Below, one piece after another: positions 55,083-63,972 of a stretch of DNA of 64,000 bases. The first letter of the stretch is position 1; every line of letters begins with the position of its first letter. This DNA comes from DASQYE01 sp036389315 (GTDB lineage Bacteria; Acidobacteriota; Blastocatellia; Pyrinomonadales; Pyrinomonadaceae), in the NCBI GenBank assembly GCA_036389315.1, contig DASVQF010000050.1:102560-166559 (forward strand), given 5' to 3'. The notes beneath the pieces were generated by a model. The model was not told where the DNA came from and made no database searches. It worked only from the letters and a program-made list of their open reading frames with translations. Position numbers and translations under genes: made by a program.

Positions 55083-56027
55083 CTACATCTTCGCGGCCTT
55101 CCATTCGGCGAGCAACTGTTCAAAGCGGGTGGTGTTGGCCTTGTCGGTCTTCCCGCGCTGAATCGCCTGCTCGGCAAGGGCTATGGCCTCGGCCTTACGA
55201 CCTGCGGCGTAGAGCATTTGCGCCTTAGTCGCGAGGTTCTGGAAAGTCTCCTTGATCTTGATGGACTGGTCGGCCCACTTTAAAGCCTCGTCGAACTTCT
55301 CATCGTTGCTGTACTTGGTGGCGACCTGTAGCGGGATTCTCCAATCGGTCGGATTGGCGGCGATGGCCGCGTCTATCCTTGAGCGCATGAGCGTCTCGAC
55401 GTTCGGCACCTCGACCGTGAAGGGCACGCGAAGCTTCTCCCACCGAATGTTGACCTGCGCCGAGTTGGGCGTCACTTCCGGAAAGCTGTACATGAGCCAC
55501 TCCTGATTCTCAGCCACCGTTTGCGGCTTGGCCTTGACTCTCAGCACGTCCTTCTTCTCGTCGTAAGTAAAGCTGCCCCATTGACCGGCGTCGCTGTTGA
55601 AGATGATCGTCCACTCCTGCGGGCCCGGAATCGTGTGCAAGCTGTAGGTTCCGGCCGGGAGCTTCTGGCCGTTAATCAGCACGTCGTCCGTGACTGCGAA
55701 GGTCGTCGCCTCGTTGGCCCCTGTGCGCCAGACGTGGCCGTAGGGCACGATGGGAGCATCCTTCAAGCGCGTGCGCGAATCATCCAGGGTCGCCGTCCCG
55801 GCGGCCACGGCGGCGGGCGCTTCGCCCCAAATCTTTCTCCCCTTGACGCCGGGGCGGCTGTAGGTGATCGTCACGTCTGTGACACCTATGGTTTGCATGA
55901 CGCTGGCCTTCTGGCTCGGACGCGGCAGGCGCAGGGCCGGAGCGTTCTGCGCTGCGGCGAGCGACGCCGCGCCGAATACCATCAGCAGTGCGAAGGCGAA
56001 GGCATGGAAACGTGGCAGGCAGTTCAT
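55083..56027 (-). CDS. Exported DUF2911 protein
   Basis: 314 residues with a signal peptide (FALLMVFGAASLAAAQNAPA). The DUF2911 domain (about residues 35-210) shows RPSQKASVMQTIGVTDVTIT, YSRPGVKGRKIWG, PYGHVWRTGANEATTFAVTD and LPAGTYSLHTIPG, ending with NIRWEKLRVPFTVEV. A C-terminal helical part (about 225-310) resembles TPR. DUF2911 proteins are frequent in Acidobacteriota and Bacteroidota; function unknown. Confidence 0.9.
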   Translation of the reverse strand: MNCLPRFHAFAFALLMVFGAASLAAAQNAPALRLPRPSQKASVMQTIGVTDVTITYSRPGVKGRKIWGEAPAAVAAGTATLDDSRTRLKDAPIVPYGHVWRTGANEATTFAVTDDVLINGQKLPAGTYSLHTIPGPQEWTIIFNSDAGQWGSFTYDEKKDVLRVKAKPQTVAENQEWLMYSFPEVTPNSAQVNIRWEKLRVPFTVEVPNVETLMRSRIDAAIAANPTDWRIPLQVATKYSNDEKFDEALKWADQSIKIKETFQNLATKAQMLYAAGRKAEAIALAEQAIQRGKTDKANTTRFEQLLAEWKAAKM

Positions 56028-56188
56028 TGCTATCTCTCCTAAGTAAAATTCTTCAAGGTCAGCGGCCGGACGACCTGGCCTGTGGGCCCGCCTGGGCCCA
56101 CTTTAGTCTTGTGCGAGCAAATTGTCCGGCTCCGGAATACAGCTTGCGCGCCGGGCGCTCGATTGCGATTTCCGCCGGGCTCTGTCGG

Positions 56189-56437
56189 TCAAACCTTGTC
56201 GCGAACCAGCAGCCAGACCAGCAGACCTATCGGCCAGGAGATCAACGCCACGAGCAGCGCGACGACGATCCCGCTCTTGCCGCGCCGCTCGGCATCACGG
56301 TAAACCCAGACCAGGCTGATTATGTAGATGACAAAGAAAACAAGGCCGACGAGCAGCGCGACGATGATAAAGACAATCGGCAGAGCGGAGTCTGCGCCGC
56401 CCGTCCCGGCCTGTAGAAGCAGCGCCAGCGCACTCAT
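56189..56437 (-). CDS. Small two-helix membrane protein
   Basis: 82 residues. The helices are PIVFIIVALLVGLVFFVIYI and SGIVVALLVALISWPIGLLV, joined by VWVYRDAERRGKSG, a loop like that of phospholipase-D N-terminal-type small membrane proteins. The start overlaps the stop of the histone-like gene by 4 bp (56434-56437), so translation is coupled. Function unknown. Confidence 0.7.
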   Translation of the reverse strand: MSALALLLQAGTGGADSALPIVFIIVALLVGLVFFVIYIISLVWVYRDAERRGKSGIVVALLVALISWPIGLLVWLLVRDKV

Positions 56438-56976
56438 TTCCGGCCGCCTCTTGCCCTACCCTTTGCGGCCCCCTTCTTGCCGCCGCCCTTGGCCGAGCCT
56501 TTCTTCGCGGAGCCTTTCTTCGCGGAGCCCTTCTTTGTCGAACCCTTCTTTGACGAACTCTTCTTCGCGCCGCCCGAAGCCGAGCGCGAGCCAGCAGACT
56601 TGGACGAGCGCGTGCCCGCAGCCGCTTTGGCCGTCCGGCTCGCAGCCTTGCCCGCCCGGCTCACAGCCCTGCCGGCGGCTTTCGCCGTGCTCCTCGTCGC
56701 GCGGCTGGTGGCCCTGGCCGTTCGACGGGTGCGAGTCGGGGTGACGGTGGCGGTGACGGTGCTGGCCAGTGGCCGGGTGATGGTTCCCGTGAGAGCCGGG
56801 TCTGTGAGCGGCCGCGTGATGGTTCCCGTAATATTGGCGGCGGTGTCAATGGCTGTTCTCGCCGCATCGGTCATCTGATCGATAGTATCGGCTGCAACGG
56901 CCGCCGTCTGATTGGCTACGTCCTGTGTTGCTCCGGCAGTATCATTTCCGCGATTGGTTTTCTGTTTTCTCGCCAT
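56434..56976 (-). CDS. Histone-H1-like Lys/Ala/Ser-rich basic protein
   Basis: 180 residues. An N-terminal helical part (TQDVANQTAAVAADTIDQMT) and a duplicated TGTITRPL segment are followed by a strongly basic C-terminus: Arg/Ala/Thr repeats, then 5-residue KKGSA repeats (SSKKGSTKKGSAKKGSAKKG) ending RGGRK. This composition matches bacterial H1-like DNA-binding proteins (Hc1, AlgP type). Binding to DNA or polyphosphate is inferred from composition alone. The 15-bp DNA repeats behind KKGSA could vary in number. Confidence 0.7.
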   Translation of the reverse strand: MARKQKTNRGNDTAGATQDVANQTAAVAADTIDQMTDAARTAIDTAANITGTITRPLTDPALTGTITRPLASTVTATVTPTRTRRTARATSRATRSTAKAAGRAVSRAGKAASRTAKAAAGTRSSKSAGSRSASGGAKKSSSKKGSTKKGSAKKGSAKKGSAKGGGKKGAAKGRARGGRK

Positions 56977-57128
56977 GATCTCTCCTTAAATGAGGGTTTC
57001 CGACTGTTGAGCAGGTCAAGACTACCTTCTGCTGTTTCTCTTTGGTCATGCGGCGCAACTCTAGCATCGAAGGATTGCTACCGCAAGAGTCTTTATTTTT
57101 TACAAGACGGCGATCATCTAAAAGCGAA

Positions 57129-57184
57129 GCCCCGCGAGGAACGAAAGATAGTACGTCGGTACTATCTTTCGTTCCTCGCGGGGC
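57129..57184 (-). terminator. Perfect 26-bp hairpin after the 57208-59850 permease
   Basis: Arms 57129-57154 and 57159-57184 are perfectly complementary (outer GCCCCGCGAGGAACG, inner GATAGTAC), with a 4-nt loop. It lies 24 bp after the permease stop on the minus strand, with no neighbouring T-tract longer than four. It is an unusually long stem for an intrinsic terminator. Confidence 0.7.
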
Positions 57185-57207
57185 CTTTGCGGCCTCCTTC
57201 AGCCTCT

Positions 57208-59850
57208 CTATTCGGCCCTCAAGGCCACCATCGGATCGACTTTCGTCGCGCGCCGGGCCGGGAGCGAACAGGCCAGGAGCGCGACGCAGACGAGCAGCAG
57301 CACTACGCCCACGAACGTCAAAGGGTCTGTGCTGCTCACGCCGTAGAGGAGGCTCGCGAGATAGCGCGTCAAGGCGAGCGAGGCCGCGAGCCCTACGCCC
57401 ACACCCGCCAGGCTCAAGATCATCCCGTGCCCGACGATCATCCGAAAAATATCCTGGCGGCGAGCGCCCAAAGCGATGCGGATGCCTATCTCATGCGTCC
57501 TCTGGCTGACGGCGTAAGCGATCACACCGTAGATTCCGACCGCCGCCAGCGTGAGCGCGACGAGGGCGAAAATCCCGAGCAAGAGCCCGCGATAACGGGA
57601 TTGGCCCAGCGACTTCGCCATCAATTGATCCATCGTCTTGATGTCGGCCAGGGCCAGGTCTGGGTCAATGCTATTGACTTCGCGGCGGACTACGGGGACA
57701 AAGCTCGCCGCATCGCCCTCAGTACGCAGCACCAGCGCCATCGAGCGAATGCCGAACGACTCTTGATTAAAGGGGCAGTACATGGCCGAGTCGTCTTCGG
57801 CGCTGAGCCCCTCGGTCTTGACATCCCCGACGACGCCGACAATGATCGTCCACTCGCACTCCGTACAGCCTCCGGTCTTAAGGCGCATGCCGATGGGGTC
57901 TTCGCCGGGGAAGTAGCGCCGAGCCATGCTCTCCGAGATGACCATCACGGGCAAACCATTCTCGTCGTCCTGTTCGGAGAGATAGCGCCCCTTCAGTAAG
58001 GGGATGCCCAACGTGCGGAAGTAATCCGGGCTCACGGAGAAGAACTCCGCGACATCAGCCGATTGGTCAGGAGGCGTCGGGCGCACCTCAAGACTGAAAT
58101 CATTCGTATGCCCACCCTCCAGCGGGAGGTCTGTAGTAATGCTCGCCGAACGAACGCCGGGCAGCGCGCTTATCCTTCTCAGCATCTCCTTATGGAAATT
58201 GATCGCCTGCTCCGCCTCCGGATACTTGAGGGCCGGAAGCGGGAGCTGCACCGTCAGCAGGTGATCCGGTTTAAAGCCCGGGTCAACCTGTTGCAGGCGC
58301 ATGAAGCTATTAATCATCAGACCCGCCCCGACCAGGAGCGGCAAAGCCAGGGCAAACTCCGCTATCACCAGCAGGTTTCTCAGCCGCCGACGGCCGGGCA
58401 CTTCGGCGTTCCCGCGCCCTCCGCCCTTGAGCGGTTCGCCCAGATTAGGATTGACGTTATAGAGAGCAGGCATCAGGCCGAAGACCAGGCAACTGAAGAG
58501 CGTGCCGAGCGCGGCGAAGCCCAGCACGAAGCCGTCCACCTGTACCTGATCGATGCGAGGAATGGTGACGGGGCTGATGGCCAGCAACAAGTCCACGCCC
58601 CACACGGCGAGGAACAGTCCGGCCGCGCCTCCAAGCAGGGCCAACAGCAAGCTCTCCGTGAAGAGCTGCCGCACGAGTCTCAGGCGACCGGCCCCGAGCG
58701 CGGCGCGAATGGCTATCTCCTGCTGCCGCGTGCTGGCCCGGGCCAACAGCAGATTAGCGACGTTGATCGAGGCCAGCAGCAACACGCATCCAACCGCCCC
58801 GAGCAGCACCAGCAATGTCGTCCCGATGTCTCCGATGAGCGCCTGCTTGAGCGGCATCGAGACGTAAGTCGCATTCTCATCACGGAAAGTGTGGGCCCAC
58901 TGCGTAAAGACCTCGCGTGCAATCCTCTTAAGCTCAGCCTGTCCCTGCTGCGGGCTCACTCCACGCTCGCGCCTGGCAATGACGCCCAACACGAAGGGGC
59001 CGCGCCGCCTCGGCGTCTGTAGCTGTAAGATGGGCCACAGATCGGGAGTCGTACTCGACGGCGCGACGAAGCCACGCGGCATGATTCCGACCACGGTGTA
59101 GCCGACGCCGTCCAACATGAGCCGCTGCCCTATCGCCCCGGGATTGCCTGCCAGTTGACGCTGCCAGAAACCGTAGCTGAGGACGACCACCGGGCTGGCT
59201 TCGGGCCGGTCTTCGCCGGGCAGGAAAGCGCGGCCGCGCTCAGGCATCACGCCTATCGTCTTAAAGAATGATGCCGTGGCGAAGGTGGCTTTTATCTGCT
59301 CCGGGCGCTCGCCGCCCGTGAGCGTGACGGCGCGGTGCGTAAAGGCCGTGACGCTGCCGATCTTCGCGTACTCCTTTTCGATGCCCTGGAAGTCTGCGAC
59401 CGAGATGCCGAACCGGTTCATCGCGCTGTTCTGCTGAAACACCGTATCCAGGCGCTCGGGCTCAGGGTACGGCAGGGGCCTCAAGAGCACGCCGTTGACG
59501 ATGGAGAAGATGGCCGTGTTTGCGCCGATCCCTAAGGCGAGCGTCAGGACGGCCACGAAGCTGAAGCCCGGATGCTTGACGAGCATGCGCGCACCGTAGC
59601 GCGTGTCCTGCCAGAGGGTTTCGAGCCAACGTCCCCCGCGCACTTCATAGCTGCGCTCCTTAATCACAGTCCTGTGCCCGAAGCGAGAGAGCGCATCCCG
59701 CCGGGCCTCGTCCGGGGACATGCCGCGCCGAATATTCTCTTCGGTACGCATGTCTATGTGGAACTGCAACTCACGATCAATCTCTTCGCCGATCCGGTCG
59801 GCGCGCCACACGCCCACCACACGCGCGAGCAGATTCCTCAGCCACAGCAT
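57208..59850 (-). CDS. ADOP-type permease with N-terminal prefix domain
   Basis: About 880 residues from the ATG at 59850, which has a consensus AAGGAGGTG; the frame continues upstream only as a shadow of the PadR gene. The prefix domain (RADRIGEEIDRELQFHIDMR ... DEARRDALSRFG) is followed by ETLWQDTRYGARMLVKHPGF, two periplasmic domains and two FtsX blocks, ending PARRATKVDPMVALRAE. PadR lies 14 bp upstream on the same strand. As with the other copies, no ABC ATPase is nearby. Family firm, substrate unknown. Confidence 0.9.
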   Translation of the reverse strand: MLWLRNLLARVVGVWRADRIGEEIDRELQFHIDMRTEENIRRGMSPDEARRDALSRFGHRTVIKERSYEVRGGRWLETLWQDTRYGARMLVKHPGFSFVAVLTLALGIGANTAIFSIVNGVLLRPLPYPEPERLDTVFQQNSAMNRFGISVADFQGIEKEYAKIGSVTAFTHRAVTLTGGERPEQIKATFATASFFKTIGVMPERGRAFLPGEDRPEASPVVVLSYGFWQRQLAGNPGAIGQRLMLDGVGYTVVGIMPRGFVAPSSTTPDLWPILQLQTPRRRGPFVLGVIARRERGVSPQQGQAELKRIAREVFTQWAHTFRDENATYVSMPLKQALIGDIGTTLLVLLGAVGCVLLLASINVANLLLARASTRQQEIAIRAALGAGRLRLVRQLFTESLLLALLGGAAGLFLAVWGVDLLLAISPVTIPRIDQVQVDGFVLGFAALGTLFSCLVFGLMPALYNVNPNLGEPLKGGGRGNAEVPGRRRLRNLLVIAEFALALPLLVGAGLMINSFMRLQQVDPGFKPDHLLTVQLPLPALKYPEAEQAINFHKEMLRRISALPGVRSASITTDLPLEGGHTNDFSLEVRPTPPDQSADVAEFFSVSPDYFRTLGIPLLKGRYLSEQDDENGLPVMVISESMARRYFPGEDPIGMRLKTGGCTECEWTIIVGVVGDVKTEGLSAEDDSAMYCPFNQESFGIRSMALVLRTEGDAASFVPVVRREVNSIDPDLALADIKTMDQLMAKSLGQSRYRGLLLGIFALVALTLAAVGIYGVIAYAVSQRTHEIGIRIALGARRQDIFRMIVGHGMILSLAGVGVGLAASLALTRYLASLLYGVSSTDPLTFVGVVLLLVCVALLACSLPARRATKVDPMVALRAE

Positions 59851-59864
59851 ACGCTTGCACCTCC

Positions 59865-60200
59865 TTAGCTGGTCTGCAACACTTTGCCAATCACGGAGAC
59901 GAACCTCGCCCAGTTCTCTTCTTCGACGTTGAGCTGTCGCCGGCCCGCCGCCGTGAGCTTGTAGAAGCGGGCGCTTCTGTTGTTCTCCGATGTTCCCCAT
60001 TCAGACTTGATCCAGCCGCGCTCCTCAAGACGGTAGAGAGCCGGATAGAGTGAGCCCTCTTCCACCCTCAGCATGTCCTCGGCCAGTTGCATGATGCGCT
60101 GCCCGACGCCGTAGCCATGCATCGGCCCGTGCGTGAGCGCCTTGAGGATCAGCATGTCGAGCGTCCCCTGCAACAGGTCGGCTTTCTGTTGTTTCGCCAC
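59865..60200 (-). CDS. PadR-family transcriptional regulator
   Basis: About 111 residues with LLQGTLDMLILKALTHGPMH GYGVGQRI, RVEEGSLYPALYRLEERGWI and a C-terminal helix. I chose the second GTG (60200) because AGGAGGG lies 7-8 bp before it; the GTG at 60206 is too close to that site. It is followed by a prefix-bearing ADOP permease. Its N-terminal DNA-reading region is close to that of the PadR at 7655-7987 and both promoters share one operator design. Confidence 0.92.
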   Translation of the reverse strand: MAKQQKADLLQGTLDMLILKALTHGPMHGYGVGQRIMQLAEDMLRVEEGSLYPALYRLEERGWIKSEWGTSENNRSARFYKLTAAGRRQLNVEEENWARFVSVIGKVLQTS

Positions 60201-60220
60201 AGCCACTCCCTCCTAGATGA

Positions 60221-60259
60221 TCTAGGGAGAGCATAATACCCCCTTCCCTAGATTGTCAA
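60221..60259 (-). promoter_or_regulatory. padR-ADOP promoter with overlapping palindromic operator
   Basis: On the minus strand, -35 TTGACA (60254-60259) and a -10 candidate TATGCT (60230-60235) with an 18-bp spacer; TATTAT at 15 bp is an alternative. A perfect 8-bp inverted repeat, TCTAGGGA (60221-60228) and TCCCTAGA (60245-60252), spaced by 16 bp, covers the -10. The -35 to TAGGG distance of 3 bp is identical to the other PadR promoter. Confidence 0.75.
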
Positions 60260-60536
60260 GGAGAGAGTTCGAGCCGGCTTTCGGCACGACGCTCGTTTCC
60301 GAAGGCCAACAGCGCATGAGAGGAAAGCTGTAGGGGCAGGGCTTTGCGAGCGCCCCGCTCCTACAGCTTTTCTTTTCATCTCGCCCGAGCCGAAGACGCG
60401 CGCCGCGTCAGACGAGAACTCGCCGCGGCGCAAAAGCTTTGCGGCGCGGACGAGAAACGGTCTGACGCGGACGAGCGAGTCGGCCCGTCAGCTCTTCTTT
60501 TTATGGTCTCTGATTCTTACGAACTGGAAAGAGCGG
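60260..60536. other. Non-coding stretch with two stem-loops
   Basis: With the padR promoter this makes a gap of over 300 bp without a gene. It holds an imperfect hairpin (60323-60372, GAAAGCTGTAGG and its near complement) and a nested structure at 60403-60470: outer perfect 11-bp arms CCGCGTCAGAC/GTCTGACGCGG and inner 12-bp arms (one mismatch) around an AGC loop, separated by a 9/10-nt internal loop. No coding potential or known RNA family was recognised. One stem may end the transcript of the small gene at 60537-60770. Confidence 0.5.
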
Positions 60537-60770
60537 CTATGGCGACACCAGACCTTTCTTGATGTTGCGCTGCCATGCCTCATAGTTCCTGATGCGACGC
60601 TTGGCCTGTTTGCGAGTCAGACGCATGGTGCGCGCGACATATTCTATGCGCTCGGTGCGATCCTTCTTCTTATCGTAAGGATTACCCGGCGCTGAGAGGT
60701 ATATATCGTAAGCTCTGATCCACTCGTCTTTTGTTTCGGCTGTGGCCTGTTTGCCACGTAGTTCCGGCAT
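60537..60770 (-). CDS. Small basic protein, unknown function
   Basis: 77 residues from the ATG at 60770 (MPELRGKQATAETK), with AGAGGTGA upstream. The sequence DEWIRAYDIYLSAPGNPYDK and ERIEYVARTMRLTRKQAKRR IRNYEAWQRN looks helical, with a possible helix-turn-helix in RLTRKQAKRRIRNYE. Its codons are visibly less GC-rich than those of its neighbours, and the 250 bp upstream (60771-61038) is AT-rich for this region with no gene seen, so it may be acquired DNA. No family recognised. Confidence 0.55.
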   Translation of the reverse strand: MPELRGKQATAETKDEWIRAYDIYLSAPGNPYDKKKDRTERIEYVARTMRLTRKQAKRRIRNYEAWQRNIKKGLVSP

Positions 60771-61038
60771 ACTGCTCGTCACCTCTGCTTATGAATAGAA
60801 TTTATTTGAGAGGATTTATAAACTAAGACAGAAGAGAGAATCTCTCACAAAAGTGTCTCAGGTGGGAGTCCATGCACGCGTCCTAAATAAAGTGGCCGCT
60901 GGCCCATAATGGCACCGACGCTCACCATAATGCAACAATTCTTTCGACTTCGGCAACTCTTTCGCGTACGATAAACCAGCGCGCGAGCTTTATCAATACA
61001 AATTTTCTTGCAATCCGCGAGGCCGACCGACCGACGAC

Positions 61039-61494
61039 TCACGGAGTCTCGACCTGTATGAGCCCTGACGAATCACCGACGATCTCCACCTTGTAGGGCG
61101 GCATGAATACAGGAGTAATCTCCTGAAGCGGCCTCTTCTCTTCATTGAGACGGAAAGTAAAGGTGAGCTTTGCCGTGCGAGCGCGCGAGCCGTCCACGGC
61201 CGGCTCGAACTTCCAGCGACGCGCCGCCAGGACGCCCGCATGCTGTAGGAGCGGGTGGCCGGAACTGGCAGCGGCCGACAAGACTTTGCCGTCCGCGCCC
61301 ACTGTCACCTCGACCACCACGACACCGGCGGCGCGCGCGGCCATCGCAATCGGAGGGTAGAAGGGAGTCGCGGCGGCGACTACTTTCGGTGAATGCTCGG
61401 ATTGCCCCGCGCTGCTCGGCGCAAGTCCGTAGAGGACGAAGAGGGCGGCAAGGGCGCTGAGGGTGGCAAACAGTACGGGCTTTCTGATTTTCAT
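61039..61494 (-). CDS. TonB C-terminal domain protein
   Basis: About 151 residues; the ATG at 61494 follows another in-frame start two codons earlier. A hydrophobic N-terminus (VLFATLSALAALFVLYGLAP) is a signal or anchor. The TonB_C domain shows AATPFYPPIAMAARAAGVVV VEVTVGADGKVLSA, ASSGHPLLQHAGVLAARRWK FEPA and ending KLTFTFRL. Full TonB proteins have a long Pro-rich linker; here it is missing, so this is probably a periplasmic TonB-like module rather than an energy transducer. Confidence 0.85.
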   Translation of the reverse strand: MKIRKPVLFATLSALAALFVLYGLAPSSAGQSEHSPKVVAAATPFYPPIAMAARAAGVVVVEVTVGADGKVLSAAASSGHPLLQHAGVLAARRWKFEPAVDGSRARTAKLTFTFRLNEEKRPLQEITPVFMPPYKVEIVGDSSGLIQVETP

Positions 61495-61608
61495 AACCAT
61501 CTTCCTTGAATTGTACTAAGATGCAGGCGATCCTGAATGTTGATCTTGAACCGGCGCGCACCATTCTATCAGGTAATATAAGCTCCGCCGAAAGGAGTTC
61601 ATCCGACA

Positions 61609-61989
61609 ATGAGATTCGCCAAGATACTGTTTCTCATCGCAGGCATCTACGGGCTGGTCGCGCTCGTGCCGCAGTACTTTCTGGAAGAGAGAAACAGCCT
61701 CACTTTCCCGCCGCCGATCACGCACCCGGAATATTACTACGGCTTCGTCGGCCTGGGCGTCGTGTGGCAGGTGCTCTTCCTGGTTCTATCGAGAGACCCT
61801 GTGCGCTACCGCCCGATGATGATTCCGGCAGTGCTTGAGAAAGCGAGTTTCGGGCTGGCCGTCGTAGTGCTCGTCACGCAGCACAGGACTCCGGCCATGA
61901 TGCTCGCCCCGGCCACGATAGACCTCATCCTCGGCGCGCTCTTCGCCGTCGCTTACGTGAAGACGGCCCACGTCTCGGGGGCTTCGTAA
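61609..61989 (+). CDS. Four-helix membrane protein, unknown function
   Basis: 126 residues, with GAAAGGAG before the ATG. Helices are about residues 4-22 (AKILFLIAGIYGLVALVPQY), 44-60, 77-95 and 99-116. The loop ERNSLTFPPPITHPEYYYGF is conserved-looking. It is divergent from the TonB-C gene. I do not recognise a characterised family. Confidence 0.7.
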   Translation: MRFAKILFLIAGIYGLVALVPQYFLEERNSLTFPPPITHPEYYYGFVGLGVVWQVLFLVLSRDPVRYRPMMIPAVLEKASFGLAVVVLVTQHRTPAMMLAPATIDLILGALFAVAYVKTAHVSGAS

Positions 61990-62176
61990 AATAGAGAGAT
62001 TCAGTCGCAGACGCGCAGTCGCCTTGCAGGGCCCTCTCGCGGCGGGTGCTTTTTACGTCCAACCGGAGGTATGATAGGGGCATCAAACTGAGCTTAACTG
62101 CGCGTTTAGTTGAAGCTATGCGCGGCGCGGTCTGAATGGGCCGGTTGACCGCGAATTATCGTAAAGGCCCGCACTT

Positions 62177-63943
62177 ATGTTGATTAGACGATTTATTCTG
62201 TGCCCGCCCGCGCTGGCTCTGCTGCTTCTGTTCGTCCTGCCTGCCCTCGTCCCCGTGTCGAGAACGTCGGCGCAGACGAAGCCCACAAGCGATGTCGTCA
62301 TCATTCTGCCCTTCGAGAACACTTCGAGCCACCAGGAATTCAACTGGGTCGGCGAGAGTTTCGCCGATTCTCTGTCGGAGCTGCTGAGTGTGATGCCAGA
62401 CCTGATCGTCGTCTCAAGCGACGAGCGGGAGCTGGCCTACCAGCGCGTGCGCCTGCCGCAGAACGTGCTGCCCTCGCGCGCGACGGCCATCAAGCTGGCG
62501 CGTGAGGCGCGCGCGACGATGGTCGTGCTCGGAACCTACAGCATCGCTCCGCCGCAAGGGACGACTCCGGCAGCCTTGCAGGGCAGCGCGCGCGTCATCA
62601 AGGTCAACGAAGGCCGCCTGATGGGCGAGCTGATGCCGGACGGGCGCTGGGCCACGCGCGAGTATGATTTTGGCGGCGCGCTCTCGACCTTGCAGACCAT
62701 GCAGGGGCGGCTCGCCTACCAGATTCTCTACCAGCGCGACAAGGCGCTTCCCTTCTCGCAGAACCAGTTCGTGCAGCAGGCGACCAAAGTTCCGCCCAAA
62801 GCCTTCGAGGCTTACGTCAAAGGCAAGCTGACGCCCGAGCGTGACCCCACGCGCGAGAACTATTTCAAGAACGCCCTGCGCTTCTATGCGGACGCCAACG
62901 CGGGCGCGACCTACCCGCAGGCGGCTTTCGAGCTGGGCCATTTCTACCTCGGACGAAACGATTTCAAGAACGCGGCGGAGTATTTCTCCAAGTTGCAGAA
63001 GAAAGACCCGCACTACGCCGAGGCGGCCTTCTACGCCGGGCTCTCTTACCAGCGATTGAGCGACCTCAAGAGCGCGCTCGAAGTGCTCGTGCCCTTAACG
63101 AACGAGATGCCGCTGACAGGCATTTACAACAACGCGGGTGCGATCTCCATACAGGCGGCGCGCGACGAGAAGAAACCAGAGGAGCGCGCGCGACTGCTCG
63201 AACAGGGCGTGAAGTTCCTCTCGCGCGCCGCCGAATCCTCGCCCGAAGACATGATGGTGCGCTTCAACTACGCCTATGCGCTCTTCCTCAGCGGCAAATA
63301 TTCCGAGGCCGCAGAGCAGTTGCGTCCCGTCATCACAGACAATCCGAAAGATGGCTATGCCTACTTTCTCTTCGCCAAGTCGCTTGAGCGGACGGGCAGC
63401 ACTGAATCGGCCACGGCCGCAGACGACCAGGCGCGCCGCTACCTACAGGTCTATGCGCGCTGGCAGACCGAGTGGCAGAAATCTCAGACCACACCCGGCG
63501 TCTCTCTGCGCCTGAGAGATTCCTTCAACCGCAGCGACTATTTCGAGATCACGCGCGAGACCAAGAGCGAGCAGGATGAGTCCTCCAACACGCAAGACCT
63601 GCTGGCGAAAGCGCGCGAGCTGTATCAGGCCGGGCGCGATGACGAAGCCTTGCCCGAGGTGCGGCGCGCGCTGACGATAGAGCCGATGAGCGGCGAAGCC
63701 TACCTCCTCATAGGCCGCATCAACCAGCGGCGCGGCGATCAGGAGGCAGCCATCAGCGCCTTGAAGACGGCTATCTTCTGGGACGCCAAGCTCATCGACG
63801 CGCACATCCTTCTGGGCCGCATCTTTCTTGAGCGCGGTGATCGTGCGATGGCGCTAACCTATGCGCGCAGCGCCATGCAGCTCGACCCCAACAATCAGGA
63901 CGCAATAGCACTACAGCGACAGGTTGACACTGGCGGAAGATAA
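62177..63943 (+). CDS. Exported TPR protein with TolB/FlgO-like N-terminal domain
   Basis: 588 residues with a signal peptide (LALLLLFVLPALVPVSRTSA). The N-terminal domain (about 38-200) has VVIILPFENTSSHQEFNWVG ESFADSLSELL and ATMVVLGTYS, as in TolB-like/FlgO-type beta domains. TPR-like repeats follow: YPQAAFELGHFYLGRNDFKN, YAEAAFYAGLSYQRLSDLKS, MVRFNYAYALFLSGKYSEAA, and at the end AYLLIGRINQRRGDQEAAIS. It probably acts as a scaffold in the periplasm. The 187 bp before it show no other gene. Confidence 0.85.
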   Translation: MLIRRFILCPPALALLLLFVLPALVPVSRTSAQTKPTSDVVIILPFENTSSHQEFNWVGESFADSLSELLSVMPDLIVVSSDERELAYQRVRLPQNVLPSRATAIKLAREARATMVVLGTYSIAPPQGTTPAALQGSARVIKVNEGRLMGELMPDGRWATREYDFGGALSTLQTMQGRLAYQILYQRDKALPFSQNQFVQQATKVPPKAFEAYVKGKLTPERDPTRENYFKNALRFYADANAGATYPQAAFELGHFYLGRNDFKNAAEYFSKLQKKDPHYAEAAFYAGLSYQRLSDLKSALEVLVPLTNEMPLTGIYNNAGAISIQAARDEKKPEERARLLEQGVKFLSRAAESSPEDMMVRFNYAYALFLSGKYSEAAEQLRPVITDNPKDGYAYFLFAKSLERTGSTESATAADDQARRYLQVYARWQTEWQKSQTTPGVSLRLRDSFNRSDYFEITRETKSEQDESSNTQDLLAKARELYQAGRDDEALPEVRRALTIEPMSGEAYLLIGRINQRRGDQEAAISALKTAIFWDAKLIDAHILLGRIFLERGDRAMALTYARSAMQLDPNNQDAIALQRQVDTGGR

Positions 63944-63972
63944 AGCAGGCGCAAGGCAGGAAGGTAGAAGTG

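Noticed and set aside
59851..60000. 50-codon N-terminal extension of the 57208-59850 permease
   Set aside because: It overlaps the PadR gene, while a consensus ribosome site precedes the ATG at 59850.
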